The notes under the pieces are model-generated. The model was not told where the DNA came from, did no database searches, and saw nothing but the letters and a program-made list of their open reading frames with translations. 64,000 bases of DNA, from the NCBI RefSeq assembly GCF_030503675.1, contig NZ_CP129964.1, forward strand, positions 2,914,001-2,978,000, read 5' to 3'. The stretch is from Lutimonas zeaxanthinifaciens. GTDB lineage: Bacteria > Bacteroidota > Bacteroidia > Flavobacteriales > Flavobacteriaceae. A program made the position numbers and the translations under genes. Of this stretch, positions 36,600-47,074 are shown in pieces (the first letter of the stretch is position 1; every line of letters begins with the position of its first letter).

Positions 36600-37868
36600 A
36601 TGTCTGTAAATGTATTTTTTCGAATAGGACTTTTATTCATACTTATTGGAATCCTTGGCACACCTCAACTTAGGGCCCAGCAAAACAATATCATCCCACC
36701 ACCCCCGCATATAAAAACGATTGAATTTAAGCCCCTTGATCCTGATGCCTATGCCCCGGTGGTCAAGCTGGGAGAAAAGCTCAAACTGAGTTTTGATGAT
36801 ATTAATGCAGATCAAAGAATCTATTCTTATAAAATCGAACATTGTGACTATAACTGGCAGATATCCAATCTGTCCTCAACTGAGTATATGACGGGATATG
36901 CATCTGATAGAATTCGAAATTATCAGAATTCTTTCAACACGCTTCAATACTATACCCATTACGAACTGGAAATTCCAAATGAAAACAACCGGATCAAGTT
37001 AAGTGGCAATTATCTGATCAGCATCCTGGATGACTATGGAAATGTACTTTTTACACGCAGGTTCATTATGTACCAGCCTAAAGTAATTGTCGCGGTATCG
37101 GCCCATCGAAGTACTGACCCTTCAAAAATTAATGAAAAACACAGTATTCAGTTTGTAATCAACCATCCGAATCTTGTATTGAACGATCCATCCCGAGAAA
37201 TCAAAGTGGATGTTTACCAGAACAATGACTGGAATTCTGTAATCAAAGAGATCAAACCAAAAAATGTTCTCGGGACGCAGCTCTGGTACAATTATATCGA
37301 TGGCATCTCCTATTGGGCAGGTAATGAATATCTTTATTTTGACACTAAAGAAATCAGAAATGCCACAAACAATATTTTCAAGACCAGACTTGACAATATT
37401 TTTAACACCTATCTGTATGCGACAGAATCAAGGGGTCATTTACCTTATTCGTTCTATCCTGATGTAAATGGAAATTTTGTTTTAAGAACTCTGGATGCAG
37501 ACGATGTATCTCTTGAAGGAGATTATTCATTTGTACATTTTTCTCTTAAATATGACAGAAATTTCGATCAGGATGATATTTATATATATGGGAACTTTAA
37601 TGACTGGCAGATCACCCCTGAAAATAAAATGGAATTCAATGAGGAATCAGGATTGTATGAAGCTACAATGATGATGAAACAGGGATTCTATAATTACACC
37701 TATGTCGCAGTTAACAGTGATTTCAGAATCAACCCCTATAAGGTGGAAGGGTCGTATTATCAAACCGAAAATGAGTATACGGTGATTGTTTATTACCGAA
37801 AATTTGGAGATCGTTACGATCAGGCGATTGGGCTTGGTACGACAAATTCCGAAAAATTACAGAATTAA
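36600..37868 (+). CDS. Type IX secretion plug protein (DUF5103)
   Basis: This 422-residue protein has a signal peptide (MSVNVFFRI to LRAQ) and an N-terminal DUF5103 domain. A Bacteroidota protein of this family was found as the periplasmic plug that closes the SprA translocon of the type IX secretion system. A segment near residues 310-400 (DIYIYGNFNDWQ) resembles a carbohydrate-binding module 48/E-set fold, usual for the family. The ATG at 36600 is chosen because the signal peptide begins there; an in-frame ATG lies at 36564. No other type IX gene is nearby, as these genes are normally scattered. Confidence 0.85.
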   Translation: MSVNVFFRIGLLFILIGILGTPQLRAQQNNIIPPPPHIKTIEFKPLDPDAYAPVVKLGEKLKLSFDDINADQRIYSYKIEHCDYNWQISNLSSTEYMTGYASDRIRNYQNSFNTLQYYTHYELEIPNENNRIKLSGNYLISILDDYGNVLFTRRFIMYQPKVIVAVSAHRSTDPSKINEKHSIQFVINHPNLVLNDPSREIKVDVYQNNDWNSVIKEIKPKNVLGTQLWYNYIDGISYWAGNEYLYFDTKEIRNATNNIFKTRLDNIFNTYLYATESRGHLPYSFYPDVNGNFVLRTLDADDVSLEGDYSFVHFSLKYDRNFDQDDIYIYGNFNDWQITPENKMEFNEESGLYEATMMMKQGFYNYTYVAVNSDFRINPYKVEGSYYQTENEYTVIVYYRKFGDRYDQAIGLGTTNSEKLQN

Positions 37869-38002
37869 AATAATGCCCGTAAAATTAGTTTCGGCCCGAT
37901 TTAGACAATTCGAATAATGTCTTTTGAGTTTTCGTTTTACTTATTTTTTTCGCACCTTTAATGTTTCAAATGCCCCTTATGATTAATTGAAACAATTCCG
38001 CA

Positions 38003-38884
38003 ATGAGAAAATTTATTAGTGCTGTAATTATCGTTTTTATGATGAGCAGTTCTTATGCCCAGAACCTTGTCAATTTACCCTTTGAAAAACCTGAGAATGT
38101 TGAATGGTCAGGTGGTATGAAGAACTATTTTTCTGATATATGGGATACTCAAGTCAATACAAATGTTTCGACTCCAACTTTAGAGATCTACAAACCGGCT
38201 CCGGAAAACAATACAGGAACTGCAGTCATTATAGCCCCTGGCGGAGGGCTTTATGCACTTAGCATAACCAGTGAAGGCACGGAGGTGGCTCAATGGCTCA
38301 AGAAAAAAGGCATTACTGCTTTGGTTCTTCGATACAGACTTGTCCCAACTGCTGAAGACGGTGTTGCTGAGATATCTGAACTGTCCCAAAAAAATCCGGC
38401 AAAAATCGGTGAAGAAGTGGGCAAGGTCATCCCCTATTCTATTTCAGATGGTTTAAGGGCCATTGAATATGCCCGGTCAAATGCCGAGGACCTTGGAATT
38501 GATCCAAAAAAAATAGGATTTATGGGCTTCTCAGCCGGCGGGGCTGTTACAATGGGAGTGGCTTATTCCTATATCAAATCAAATCGTCCTGATTTTCTGG
38601 TACCCGTATACCCATGGACTGATGCAATGCCTGTGCAAAAACCTAAACCGGATTCACCTCCGATGTTGATTATTTGCGCATCTGATGATGAACTTGGACT
38701 TGCAACAGGGTCAATAGATCTGTACAATTCCTGGTACAATGAAAAGTTTAGTGTAGGACTGCACATGTATTCAAAAGGGGGACATGGATTCGGGATGAGA
38801 CAAAAGGACCTGCCATCAGACAAATGGATCGAACGATTTTATGACTGGTCCGTATCACAGGGGATTACTGTTCCTGTAAATTAA
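38003..38884 (+). CDS. Secreted alpha/beta hydrolase (esterase, acetyl-xylan esterase-like)
   Basis: This 293-residue protein with a signal peptide (ending SSYAQ) is probably periplasmic. The oxyanion-hole APGGG motif is near residue 77 and the nucleophile elbow GFSAGG near residue 174. An Asp in ASDDELG near 230 and the His in GGHGFGM near 256 complete the catalytic triad. The layout matches dienelactone-hydrolase/BD-FAE type carbohydrate esterases, but the substrate cannot be read from sequence. It is monocistronic, or paired with the DinB-like gene 42 bp downstream. Confidence 0.82.
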   Translation: MRKFISAVIIVFMMSSSYAQNLVNLPFEKPENVEWSGGMKNYFSDIWDTQVNTNVSTPTLEIYKPAPENNTGTAVIIAPGGGLYALSITSEGTEVAQWLKKKGITALVLRYRLVPTAEDGVAEISELSQKNPAKIGEEVGKVIPYSISDGLRAIEYARSNAEDLGIDPKKIGFMGFSAGGAVTMGVAYSYIKSNRPDFLVPVYPWTDAMPVQKPKPDSPPMLIICASDDELGLATGSIDLYNSWYNEKFSVGLHMYSKGGHGFGMRQKDLPSDKWIERFYDWSVSQGITVPVN

Positions 38885-38926
38885 GAATGATTTTACAAAC
38901 TAATGAATCCTATTTAATACGTTAAA

Positions 38927-39394
38927 ATGGCTTTATCAAAAGAAATCGCAAGACAGGTAAGAGAAATGCATTTTGGCAGCAACTGGACAGGCTCGTCTTT
39001 AAAAGATCAGCTAAAAGATCTTGACTGGAAAGAGGCTACTACGTCCTTGGATTCATTGAATTCAATTGCGGAATTGATTTTTCATTCCAACTACTATTTA
39101 GATAAAACCCTTTATGCCCTTCAACACGGCAAACTGGAGGCTCATGATAAGTTCAGCTTTGATCTTCCACTCATAAATTCGGAGAAAGAGTGGCAAGACC
39201 TGTTATCAAAAGTCTGGAGCGAGGCCAAAGAATTCGCCGCTCAAATTGAAAGCATTCCGGATGAAAAATTATGGGATATCATGATCGAAGAAAAGTACGG
39301 CACTTATTACCGCAACTTTTTGGGAATAATTGAACATTTCCACTATCATCTGGGCCAGATTGCTATAATCAGAAAACTTCTTAAAAACAAATAA
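38927..39394 (+). CDS. DinB-like / DUF1572 four-helix protein
   Basis: This 155-residue all-helical protein looks like the DinB/YfiT superfamily of metal-binding four-helix bundles. Possible metal-ligand His are in LIFHSNYYLD near residue 46 and HFHYHLGQI near residue 142, the spacing seen in the family. Members include thiol transferases and proteins of unknown role. No function is assigned. Confidence 0.75.
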   Translation: MALSKEIARQVREMHFGSNWTGSSLKDQLKDLDWKEATTSLDSLNSIAELIFHSNYYLDKTLYALQHGKLEAHDKFSFDLPLINSEKEWQDLLSKVWSEAKEFAAQIESIPDEKLWDIMIEEKYGTYYRNFLGIIEHFHYHLGQIAIIRKLLKNK

Positions 39395-39620
39395 ACCGTA
39401 TCGTCCTTTGAATGAACTCTGAGGATTCAATTAAGGTCAAAATACTGCCGTATCCTGTTCTCAAGATCATTATTGAAAATTTAACAAAACCTCAAATTCA
39501 TTTCGAATAATATTTATTTACTCCATATTTCAATAAAATATTTGGAACATTTTCAAAACTCTATTTAAAAATTTTAAACCTTGTCACAAGGTTTTAATAT
39601 CTGATGATATTCGTCATGTT

Positions 39621-39647
39621 TTGAAGTCTTTCTTATCAATAATTTTG
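39621..39647 (+). promoter_or_regulatory. Putative promoter of the methylmalonyl-CoA cluster
   Basis: TTG (39621-39623) and TAATTTTG followed by C (39640-39647) resemble the -33 and -7 elements, with a slightly short 16-bp spacer. The mce ATG is 38 bp downstream. The preceding 39395-39620 is AT-rich and shows no gene. Confidence 0.45.
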
Positions 39648-39685
39648 CTCAGTATTTCAAACATGATTAACAAAAACCATAAAAA

Positions 39686-40087
39686 ATGAATATCAGTCAT
39701 ATCGAACATATCGGAATTGCGGTAAAAAGTATTGAAGAATCAAAAAAATACTACGAAGATGTCTTAGGGCTCGAATGTTATGCCATTGAAGAAGTAGCAG
39801 ACCAAAAAGTAAAAACGGCATTTTTTAAAGTTGGAGATACAAAAATTGAGCTTCTTGAAAGTACATCCCCTGATGGTCCTATTGGTAAATTTATTGAAAA
39901 GAAAGGTGAAGGAATGCATCATATTGCTTTTGCTGTTCCTGATACTGATCAGGCATTGAACGATCTTTCCAAAAAGGAGGTCCGACTTGTTGATAAAGTA
40001 GCCAGAAATGGCGCCGAAGGATTGAATATTGGATTTCTTCACCCAAAATCAACTCATGGCGTACTCACTGAACTATGTTCAAAATAA
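39686..40087 (+). CDS. mce: Methylmalonyl-CoA epimerase
   Basis: Mce interconverts the S and R forms of methylmalonyl-CoA. The 133-residue vicinal-oxygen-chelate protein has the metal ligand His8 in IEHIGIAV, a second His in HHIAFAV near residue 77 and the C-terminal Glu in GVLTEL. It is the first gene of the propionate cluster and links the decarboxylase (S form) to the mutase (R form). Confidence 0.96.
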   Translation: MNISHIEHIGIAVKSIEESKKYYEDVLGLECYAIEEVADQKVKTAFFKVGDTKIELLESTSPDGPIGKFIEKKGEGMHHIAFAVPDTDQALNDLSKKEVRLVDKVARNGAEGLNIGFLHPKSTHGVLTELCSK

Positions 40088-40143
40088 AATTAGTAAAATC
40101 ACTTTGAGTCATAAAATTCAGAAACCAGCTAAATAAAATTATC

Positions 40144-41703
40144 ATGGTTAATCAAACAAAAATTAACGAGCTCATTGAAAAAAGAGTCAAAGCCAAACTT
40201 GGTGGTGGTGAAAAAAGAATCGAATCACAACACGCCAAAGGGAAATTGACTGCTCGAGAAAGAATTGAACTCTTGCTCGATGACGACAGTTTTGAAGAAT
40301 TTGACATGTTTGTCACCCACAGAACCAAGTCATTCGGACTGGATAAACAAAAGTATTTATCCGACGGGGTGATTACCGGACACGGAACGATCGATGGAAG
40401 AATCGTTTATGTATTTTCACAGGATTTTACAGTTTTCGGGGGTTCCTTATCGGAAACCTATGCACTGAAGATTTGTAAAATCATGGATATGGCCATGAAA
40501 ATCGGAGCCCCTGTCATCGGGTTAAATGACAGTGGCGGGGCAAGAATCCAGGAAGGAGTTCGATCCCTGGCAGGATATGCCGAAATTTTCCAAAGAAATA
40601 TTATGGCGTCGGGTGTGATTCCTCAAATCTCTTCGATTCTTGGTCCTTGCGCCGGTGGTGCCGTTTATTCTCCTGCCCTAACTGACTTCACTATCATGAC
40701 GGACCAAACGAGTTATATGTTTGTTACCGGGCCGAAAGTTGTTGAAACAGTAACAGGAGAGATGGTTTCAACCGAGGAATTAGGCGGGGCTCACATTCAC
40801 TCAACAAAATCAGGTGTTTCTCATTTTCTCGCCGAAAATGATGAGGAAAACATCCTTTTACTTCGAAAACTGATGAGTTATCTTCCATCCAATAACCTCG
40901 AAGACCCTCCAATTATAAGGTGTACAGACCCGATTGACCGTCTTGAAGATGTTTTGAATGAATTTATCCCTGAAAACCCAAATCAGCCTTATGATATGGT
41001 CAATGTTATATCGACCATTACCGACAGGGGGGAATTTATGGAAGTACATAGAAATTATGCACGAAACATCGTGGTTGGCTTTGCCCGATTTAACGGACGA
41101 CCTGTGGGTATTGTTGCCAATCAACCCAAGTATTATGCAGGTGTTCTAGATATTGAAGCTTCAAGAAAAGCCGCAAGGTTTGTTCGTTTTTGTGATGCAT
41201 TTAACATCCCGCTTGTTACGCTTGTTGACGTACCGGGATTCCTCCCGGGCACCGGCCAGGAATACGGAGGCATCATTCTTCACGGAGCAAAATTGCTCTT
41301 CGCCTATGGCGAGGCAACCGTTCCGAAAGTAACCATCACCCTGCGTAAATCGTATGGTGGTGCCCATGATGTGATGAGTTGCAAGCAGCTTAGAGGAGAT
41401 ATTAACTACGCCTGGCCAACGGCAGAAATTGCAGTTATGGGTGCCAAAGGGGCGGTAGAGGTCCTCGAAGGAAGAAATATCAACAAGATTGACGATGCTG
41501 AAGAAAAACGAGAATATATCACTCAGAAAGAAGATGAATACACCAAAAAATTTGCGAATCCTTATGAGGCGGCCAAATATGGATTTATTGATGATGTCAT
41601 TGAGCCTAGAAATACCAGGTTCAGAATCATAAGGGCCTTAGAGTTACTTGCCAATAAAAAAGAGGTCAACCCTCCTAAAAAACATTCAAATATTCCATTG
41701 TAA
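40144..41703 (+). CDS. mmdA: Methylmalonyl-CoA decarboxylase alpha / acyl-CoA carboxylase carboxyltransferase subunit
   Basis: This 519-residue carboxyltransferase moves the carboxyl group between (S)-methylmalonyl-CoA and biotin. The crotonase-like halves carry the acyl-CoA and biotin-carboxyl oxyanion sites: [10 protein letters not shown] near residue 128 and [13 protein letters not shown] near 165 in the N-terminal half, [13 protein letters not shown] near 365 in the C-terminal half. The stop overlaps the next start (TAATG). The OadG and OadB partners make a membrane decarboxylase more likely than an ATP-driven propionyl-CoA carboxylase; no biotin carboxylase gene is present here. Confidence 0.94.
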   Translation: MVNQTKINELIEKRVKAKLGGGEKRIESQHAKGKLTARERIELLLDDDSFEEFDMFVTHRTKSFGLDKQKYLSDGVITGHGTIDGRIVYVFSQDFTVFGGSLSETYALKICKIMDMAMKIGAPVIGLNDSGGARIQEGVRSLAGYAEIFQRNIMASGVIPQISSILGPCAGGAVYSPALTDFTIMTDQTSYMFVTGPKVVETVTGEMVSTEELGGAHIHSTKSGVSHFLAENDEENILLLRKLMSYLPSNNLEDPPIIRCTDPIDRLEDVLNEFIPENPNQPYDMVNVISTITDRGEFMEVHRNYARNIVVGFARFNGRPVGIVANQPKYYAGVLDIEASRKAARFVRFCDAFNIPLVTLVDVPGFLPGTGQEYGGIILHGAKLLFAYGEATVPKVTITLRKSYGGAHDVMSCKQLRGDINYAWPTAEIAVMGAKGAVEVLEGRNINKIDDAEEKREYITQKEDEYTKKFANPYEAAKYGFIDDVIEPRNTRFRIIRALELLANKKEVNPPKKHSNIPL

Positions 41704-42062
41704 TGACACCAGCAATTCTATTAATGACGAAATTAAGTGAAGGATACCTGATACTATTCTCGGGACTTGTAATTGTCTTCTCTGCATTATTGACGCTCTC
41801 TCTGTTTTTTAAATTCGGACTTCCGGTAATGTTGTATGTCTACAAGGTCATTACCAAAGGACCGGATAAAAAAATAAAGGATATCCCTATTGCAAGCAAT
41901 GAAAAGTTCACAGGAGAAGAAGCAGCCGTAATCGCTGCTGCCATACATATGTACCTGAACGAACAGCATGATTTTGAAAATCCTATACTTAAAATAAAAA
42001 AGGCTGAAAAGTCATATTCTCCATGGAGTTCAAAGATTTACGGTATCCACCATAAACTTTAA
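41703..42062 (+). CDS. oadG: Sodium-pump decarboxylase gamma-like subunit (OadG family)
   Basis: This 119-residue protein has one membrane helix near residues 15-37 and a short soluble tail. This matches the small gamma/delta subunit that holds the carboxyltransferase and membrane subunits together. The start overlaps the mmdA stop; an alternative ATG at 41724 is possible. The C-terminal AWSS-like SPWSSKIYG segment is seen in other OadG-type proteins of Bacteroidota (recollection, not checked). Confidence 0.8.
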   Translation: MTPAILLMTKLSEGYLILFSGLVIVFSALLTLSLFFKFGLPVMLYVYKVITKGPDKKIKDIPIASNEKFTGEEAAVIAAAIHMYLNEQHDFENPILKIKKAEKSYSPWSSKIYGIHHKL

Positions 42063-42105
42063 CAAAGGACCACAAATGACTTAAACTCACAGAAAAATTA
42101 AAAAA

Positions 42106-42525
42106 ATGAAATCATTCAAATTTAAAGTCCACGATAACAACTACAAGGTAAAACTTTTATCGCATGAAGGAAATCATATTGAACTTGAAGTAAACGGGAC
42201 AAAATATGATGTCAAACTGAAGGAAGAGGTTAAAAAAACAAAAACTCCAACCCTCATTCGTTCAGCATCCAAAAGACCTGTAGAGCCTTTAAAAGTTAAC
42301 CCTGCATCCAAGAGAACCAAAATTGTTGCTCCTATTCCCGGAGTAATCATGGCTGTAGATGTTAAGATAGGAGATACCGTAAAAGTAGGAGATCGTCTAA
42401 TTCAGTTGGAGGCCATGAAAATGGAAAACAATATCACTTCCGAAAAATCAGGAAAAATAATCGCTTTACATGTAAGCGTCGGTCAAAAAGTATTGCAAAA
42501 TGAAGTAATGATCGAACTTGAATAA
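42106..42525 (+). CDS. mmdC: Biotin carboxyl carrier subunit of the decarboxylase
   Basis: This 139-residue protein has an N-terminal beta domain and a C-terminal biotinyl domain with the EAMKMEN motif; the biotinylated Lys is residue 105. The linker (about 45-68) is basic and Ser/Pro-rich but lacks the long Pro/Ala repeat of some homologues. It lies between the gamma- and beta-like subunits, as in known Na+-pumping decarboxylases. Confidence 0.95.
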   Translation: MKSFKFKVHDNNYKVKLLSHEGNHIELEVNGTKYDVKLKEEVKKTKTPTLIRSASKRPVEPLKVNPASKRTKIVAPIPGVIMAVDVKIGDTVKVGDRLIQLEAMKMENNITSEKSGKIIALHVSVGQKVLQNEVMIELE

Positions 42526-42535
42526 AAAAAACACT

Positions 42536-43861
42536 ATGAAAAGATTATTAACCATTTTTGGAGCCATTGCCTTACTGTTACTATTGCAGTCAGTCATGAG
42601 TGTCGGAAGTCTTGCCGAACCTCTGGACTTCGCTTCACTTGATGTAATTACTCAAGATGCTGACAATGATTACAGCGATTCCGTATCAGGCGCTTTCAAA
42701 GGACTAAAACGTTTCTATAGTTTTACAGGATTTGCAAATGCCACCGCAGGAAATTTTATCATGATCTTAATAGGGATCATTTTTATTTACCTTGGAATCA
42801 AATACGATTATGAACCACTTTTGCTTATCCCAATCGGAGCTGGAGTAATTATTGGAAATGTTCCTTTTGTTGCAGGAAACCAGACAGGAATCTATGAAAG
42901 TGGTTCCGTGTTGAACTACTTATATTTTGGGGTTGTCAAAGGGATTTATCCTCCATTGATCTTCCTCGGGATTGGTGCCATGACAGATTTCTCCTCGCTG
43001 ATTGCCAATCCTAAGCTTATGCTCCTCGGTGCGGCAGCTCAAATAGGTGTTTTTGCAACTTTTCTGGGTGCGCTTTATTTAGGTTTCAATCTACCAGAGG
43101 CAGGCGCCATCGGTATTATTGGAGGAGCTGATGGTCCTACTGCCATTTTCCTTTCTTCGAAACTCGCTAACGGAATAAATATACTCGCTGATGGAACAAC
43201 GGTTAAAAACCTTATTGGCCCTATTGCGATTGCCGCATATTCTTATATGGCTCTCGTACCGGTCATTCAGCCTCCATTGATGCGATTGCTTATTTCGAAG
43301 AAGGACAGAAAGATCAAAATGAAACCTCCAAGAGCCGTTTCACAAAAAGAAAAAATGATCTTTCCTGTAGTGGCCCTTTTATTGACTACATTTATTTCAC
43401 CAAGTGCTCTTCCTTTGCTGGGAATGCTGTTTTTTGGTAATTTACTCAAAGAATCAGGCCGAACAGAAAGGCTTGCTGATACGGCGAGAACTAAATTGAT
43501 TGACATCGTAACGATATTGCTAGGAGTCACTGTTGGGGCCTCAACACAGGCGGATATTTTTATTACCAAGGATTCCCTGCTCATATTTGGATTGGGAGCG
43601 ATTTCCTTTGTCATTGCAACCATGGGAGGATTGCTCTTTGCAAAATTCATGAACAGGTTCTTAAAGGGTGACAATAAAATAAACCCTTTGATCGGAGCGG
43701 CAGGAGTATCAGCTGTCCCGGACAGTGCCCGAGTTGTTCATGCGGAAGCCTTGAAATCGGACCCGCATAACTATCTTTTAATGCATGCCATGGCTCCCAA
43801 CGTATCAGGGGTGATCGGTTCGGCTATTGCAGCCGGTATCATCCTTAGCTTTTTATCATAA
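42536..43861 (+). CDS. mmdB: Na+-translocating decarboxylase beta subunit (OadB/MmdB family)
   Basis: This 441-residue integral membrane subunit decarboxylates carboxybiotin and exports Na+. The conserved motif GGADGPT is present, with Asp199 matching the essential membrane Asp of OadB. The ATG at 42536 is chosen over a TTG at 42518 that lies inside the carrier gene. The N-terminus is longer than in Klebsiella OadB: an extra hydrophobic helix and a hydrophilic loop rich in Asp/Ser (about residues 5-60). Confidence 0.94.
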   Translation: MKRLLTIFGAIALLLLLQSVMSVGSLAEPLDFASLDVITQDADNDYSDSVSGAFKGLKRFYSFTGFANATAGNFIMILIGIIFIYLGIKYDYEPLLLIPIGAGVIIGNVPFVAGNQTGIYESGSVLNYLYFGVVKGIYPPLIFLGIGAMTDFSSLIANPKLMLLGAAAQIGVFATFLGALYLGFNLPEAGAIGIIGGADGPTAIFLSSKLANGINILADGTTVKNLIGPIAIAAYSYMALVPVIQPPLMRLLISKKDRKIKMKPPRAVSQKEKMIFPVVALLLTTFISPSALPLLGMLFFGNLLKESGRTERLADTARTKLIDIVTILLGVTVGASTQADIFITKDSLLIFGLGAISFVIATMGGLLFAKFMNRFLKGDNKINPLIGAAGVSAVPDSARVVHAEALKSDPHNYLLMHAMAPNVSGVIGSAIAAGIILSFLS

Positions 43862-43905
43862 CTAAAACGAACTAATTAATAAAAAAACGATTAAATACAA
43901 ATAAG

Positions 43906-45195
43906 ATGAAAATACCTAACATAATGACAGCACAAGAAGCTGTGCAGTTGATCAAATCCGGAGACCGAGTATTAATCCAAGGTGCGGCAGCTACCCCACA
44001 GATATTGGTTAAAGCCATGGTAGCCCGAGGAAAAGAGTTAAAAAATGTTGAAGTGGTTCATCTACATACTGAAGGAGAGTGTGGATATACCGCCCCAGAA
44101 TTAAAAGAAAGTTTTCATACAAATGCTTTTTTTATTGGCGGTAACATAAGAAATATGATTGGGGTGACAGCAGATTATATTCCGATTTTCCTGAGTGACA
44201 TCCCAAGTTTGTTCCGTCAGGGACATATGAATCTGGACGTAGTGCTTGTCAATGTATCAAGGCCTGACAAACATGGTTTTTGTTCCTTGGGAGTTTCGGT
44301 TGATATCGTTGTCTCAGCCATCGAGATGGGGAAAAAGGTTATCGCTCAAATCAATAAAAACATGCCAAGAACCTTTGGTGACGGTATCGTTCACCTGAAT
44401 AATTTTGACGCCTGTGTTATGGTGGATGAAGAAATTCAGGAAATGAAATTTGTAGACCCAACAGACGCCGAAAAAAGAATCGGGAAAAATATTGCCGAAA
44501 TTATCGAAGACGGTTCTACGCTGCAAATGGGAATCGGTGGTATTCCAAATGCCGTCCTTACTTATTTGAACAACCATAAAGACCTTGGGGTTCATACGGA
44601 AATGTTCTCTGAAGGAATTGTTGACCTTGTGGAAAAAGGTATCGTTACAGGAGCGAAGAAAAAGTTAAATCCATATAAAATCGTTTCAGGTTTTGCTATG
44701 GGTACCAAAAGGCTCTATGACTTTATGGATGATAACGCTGAGATTGAAATGAGAGATATTGCCTATGTCAATGATACAGCTATTATCCGACAAAATCCTA
44801 AGGTAACTGCCATCAACTCAGCCATAGAAATTGACATAACAGGTCAGGTCTGTGCTGATTCTATAGGATTAAGGATGTTCTCAGGAGTTGGGGGTCAAAT
44901 GGACTTTATGAGAGGAGCCGCCCTTTCTCAAGGAGGTAAACCTATTATTGCCATAACTTCTACAACCGGAAGAGGGGTGTCAAAAATTGTTCCTTCCTTA
45001 AAACCAGGAGCTGGGGTTGTGACAACTAGGGCGCATGCCAGATTTGTTGCAACTGAATACGGAGTGGCCGAACTTTTTGGTAAAAATTTAAGACAAAGAG
45101 CCGAAGCCTTAAGAGATGTGGCTCACCCAGATCATCAGGAAGAATTGAACAAAGCAATTCATGAAAGATTTGGTGGCACGCTGGTCAGCATTTAA
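43906..45195 (+). CDS. Acetyl-CoA hydrolase/transferase family CoA transferase
   Basis: This 429-residue class I CoA transferase is related to 4-hydroxybutyrate and succinate CoA transferases. MGIGGIPNAVL near residue 207 and HTEMFSEG near residue 229 contain the CoA-binding loop and the Glu expected to form the glutamyl-CoA thioester. Between the decarboxylase and mutase genes it most likely moves CoA between propionyl-CoA and succinate, closing the succinate-propionate cycle. An acetate-specific role is possible by family. Confidence 0.87.
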   Translation: MKIPNIMTAQEAVQLIKSGDRVLIQGAAATPQILVKAMVARGKELKNVEVVHLHTEGECGYTAPELKESFHTNAFFIGGNIRNMIGVTADYIPIFLSDIPSLFRQGHMNLDVVLVNVSRPDKHGFCSLGVSVDIVVSAIEMGKKVIAQINKNMPRTFGDGIVHLNNFDACVMVDEEIQEMKFVDPTDAEKRIGKNIAEIIEDGSTLQMGIGGIPNAVLTYLNNHKDLGVHTEMFSEGIVDLVEKGIVTGAKKKLNPYKIVSGFAMGTKRLYDFMDDNAEIEMRDIAYVNDTAIIRQNPKVTAINSAIEIDITGQVCADSIGLRMFSGVGGQMDFMRGAALSQGGKPIIAITSTTGRGVSKIVPSLKPGAGVVTTRAHARFVATEYGVAELFGKNLRQRAEALRDVAHPDHQEELNKAIHERFGGTLVSI

Positions 45196-45247
45196 TCATT
45201 ATTTTTATAGTGTTAATTAATAAATCAACTTAGAAAATAAATAGGTT

Positions 45248-47074
45248 ATGGACAACGATAGCAAAGACAAGATGCTGTTTCAGGAATTCATTCCTCCAAC
45301 AAAACAAGAATGGATCGACAAGGCAAACGTTGATCTCAAGGGAGCCGATTTTGACAAAAGACTGGTTTGGAAAAATCTGAACGGAATCAATCTTCAGCCG
45401 TTTTATACACTGGATGATCAAAAGGAATTATTGAACAATACTGGTATCAATAGTGAAGAAGTAGTCAACTTCAGACGAATCAATGCAAAGGATGCAAAAA
45501 TTGCCAATCAATTGGGAATCAAAGCCGTTGAAGAAGGAATGAACGGGCTTATTTTTGAAATAAACAGCACTGTTTCTCCTGAGCAACTTCTTAATGACAA
45601 TGCTCTGGACGAAGTATCCGTTTCATTTGATATAGCCGGGGAGTCAGGAACATTTATTTCTGCTTATAAAGCTTATATTCAATCCCTTTCTTTGGAAGCG
45701 GATCGAATTAAGGGTTATGTAAACCTGAATGTTTTTGAAAATTACCTTACCAAAGGTAGTTTAGAGGAAGGAGTTTTTGATGACCTCGCTTCACTAATCA
45801 AGACCTTTGAAAAATACCCAAATATCAAAAGTGTTGCTATAAACAGCACTATGTATCAAAATTCAGGCTCAAATCAGGTTCAGGAAATCGCCTATACCCT
45901 GAATTCTGTTGTTTCTTTGATAGAAAAATTAGCAGAGAGAGGTATTAGTGCAAAACAGGTTTTTGACAATCTGTATGTGATTCTGGGTGTTAGTTCCGAG
46001 TACTTTGTTGAAATTGCCAAATTCAGAGTCTTTAACAGCTTGCTGGCAAATATTGCAACTAAATATGGTATAAAGGAGATAAACTCTGAAATGGCTGCAA
46101 GAACCTCAGTATGGTCCAAATCTGTTACAGATGCCAACACGAATATGTTGAGAAGCACTACCGAGGCAATGTCAGCACTATTGGGAAATGTAAATGGAAT
46201 TGAATTAGACCCTTATGATCATGAATTCAAAAAAAGCAATGATTTTTCGAGCAGAATAGCCGGGAATATTACCACAATTCTTAAGGAAGAATCTTATTTT
46301 GGCAAGGTAGCCAACCCCGTAGATGGCTCTTATTACATTGAAGAAGTCAGTCTTAAACTTGCTGAAAATGCATTGAGTTTGTTTAAATTGATTGAGGAGG
46401 ACGGAGGCTTCATTTCTAATATCGAAAATGAAACCATTCAGAATCAAATAGCGGAAATCAGGTTGAATAAAATCAAACTTCTTTCACAAAGAAGAGTTGC
46501 CATGGTGGGTGTAAATAAATATCCAAACCTTATGGAATCCATTTCTGAAGAGATTCTAGGTTCTGAGGAAGTAGCTACTGATACAAAATTACTCAGCCCA
46601 CAAAGAGCCGGGCTTCAAATTGAGAAAATCAGATACAATACCGAACACTTTGTTACTGAAAAAGGTTTTAGGCCGGTTGTTGAAATAGCGAGTTATGGTC
46701 AATTGGTCATGAGAAAGGCAAGAGCTGCTTTTGCTTTTGATTATATGGGAGTTTCAGGCTTCGATATTCTGGAAGAAAAAAGTTTTAAAGACCATAAAGA
46801 AGCTGCAGCTAAAACCTCAGTATCCAACTCGGACATTGTTGTGATATGCAGTTCTGATCCTGATTATGAAGCAACCGGATTGGAATATATCAAGAAGTTC
46901 CGTGCCAAGAATCCAACTAAAATTTTACTTCTGGCAGGTTATCCTAAAGACATTCAGCAAGCCATGTTAGAAGCAGGCCTGGATGGATTCATCCATATGA
47001 AGGCAGATATTTACAAGACGCTGACGGAGATTCAGCAAAAGATTTCACAAACAATTAAACCTTTGGAGATATGA
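45248..47074 (+). CDS. mutA: Methylmalonyl-CoA mutase small (beta) subunit
   Basis: This 608-residue mutase-barrel subunit pairs with MutB. The C-terminal domain (about 490-605) has a B12-domain-like fold but lacks the DxHxxG cobalamin motif, as expected for the non-catalytic subunit of heterodimeric mutases. The stop overlaps the mutB start by 4 bp, so translation is coupled. Confidence 0.93.
   Translation: MDNDSKDKMLFQEFIPPTKQEWIDKANVDLKGADFDKRLVWKNLNGINLQPFYTLDDQKELLNNTGINSEEVVNFRRINAKDAKIANQLGIKAVEEGMNGLIFEINSTVSPEQLLNDNALDEVSVSFDIAGESGTFISAYKAYIQSLSLEADRIKGYVNLNVFENYLTKGSLEEGVFDDLASLIKTFEKYPNIKSVAINSTMYQNSGSNQVQEIAYTLNSVVSLIEKLAERGISAKQVFDNLYVILGVSSEYFVEIAKFRVFNSLLANIATKYGIKEINSEMAARTSVWSKSVTDANTNMLRSTTEAMSALLGNVNGIELDPYDHEFKKSNDFSSRIAGNITTILKEESYFGKVANPVDGSYYIEEVSLKLAENALSLFKLIEEDGGFISNIENETIQNQIAEIRLNKIKLLSQRRVAMVGVNKYPNLMESISEEILGSEEVATDTKLLSPQRAGLQIEKIRYNTEHFVTEKGFRPVVEIASYGQLVMRKARAAFAFDYMGVSGFDILEEKSFKDHKEAAAKTSVSNSDIVVICSSDPDYEATGLEYIKKFRAKNPTKILLLAGYPKDIQQAMLEAGLDGFIHMKADIYKTLTEIQQKISQTIKPLEI

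Noticed and set aside
43267-43674. A 135-codon open frame antisense to mmdB
   Set aside because: It is a shadow of a strongly conserved membrane protein gene and has no promoter or motif of its own.
45248-47074. MutA as a broken mutase because it lacks the DxHxxG cobalamin motif
   Set aside because: Loss of this motif is normal for the small subunit of heterodimeric methylmalonyl-CoA mutases.
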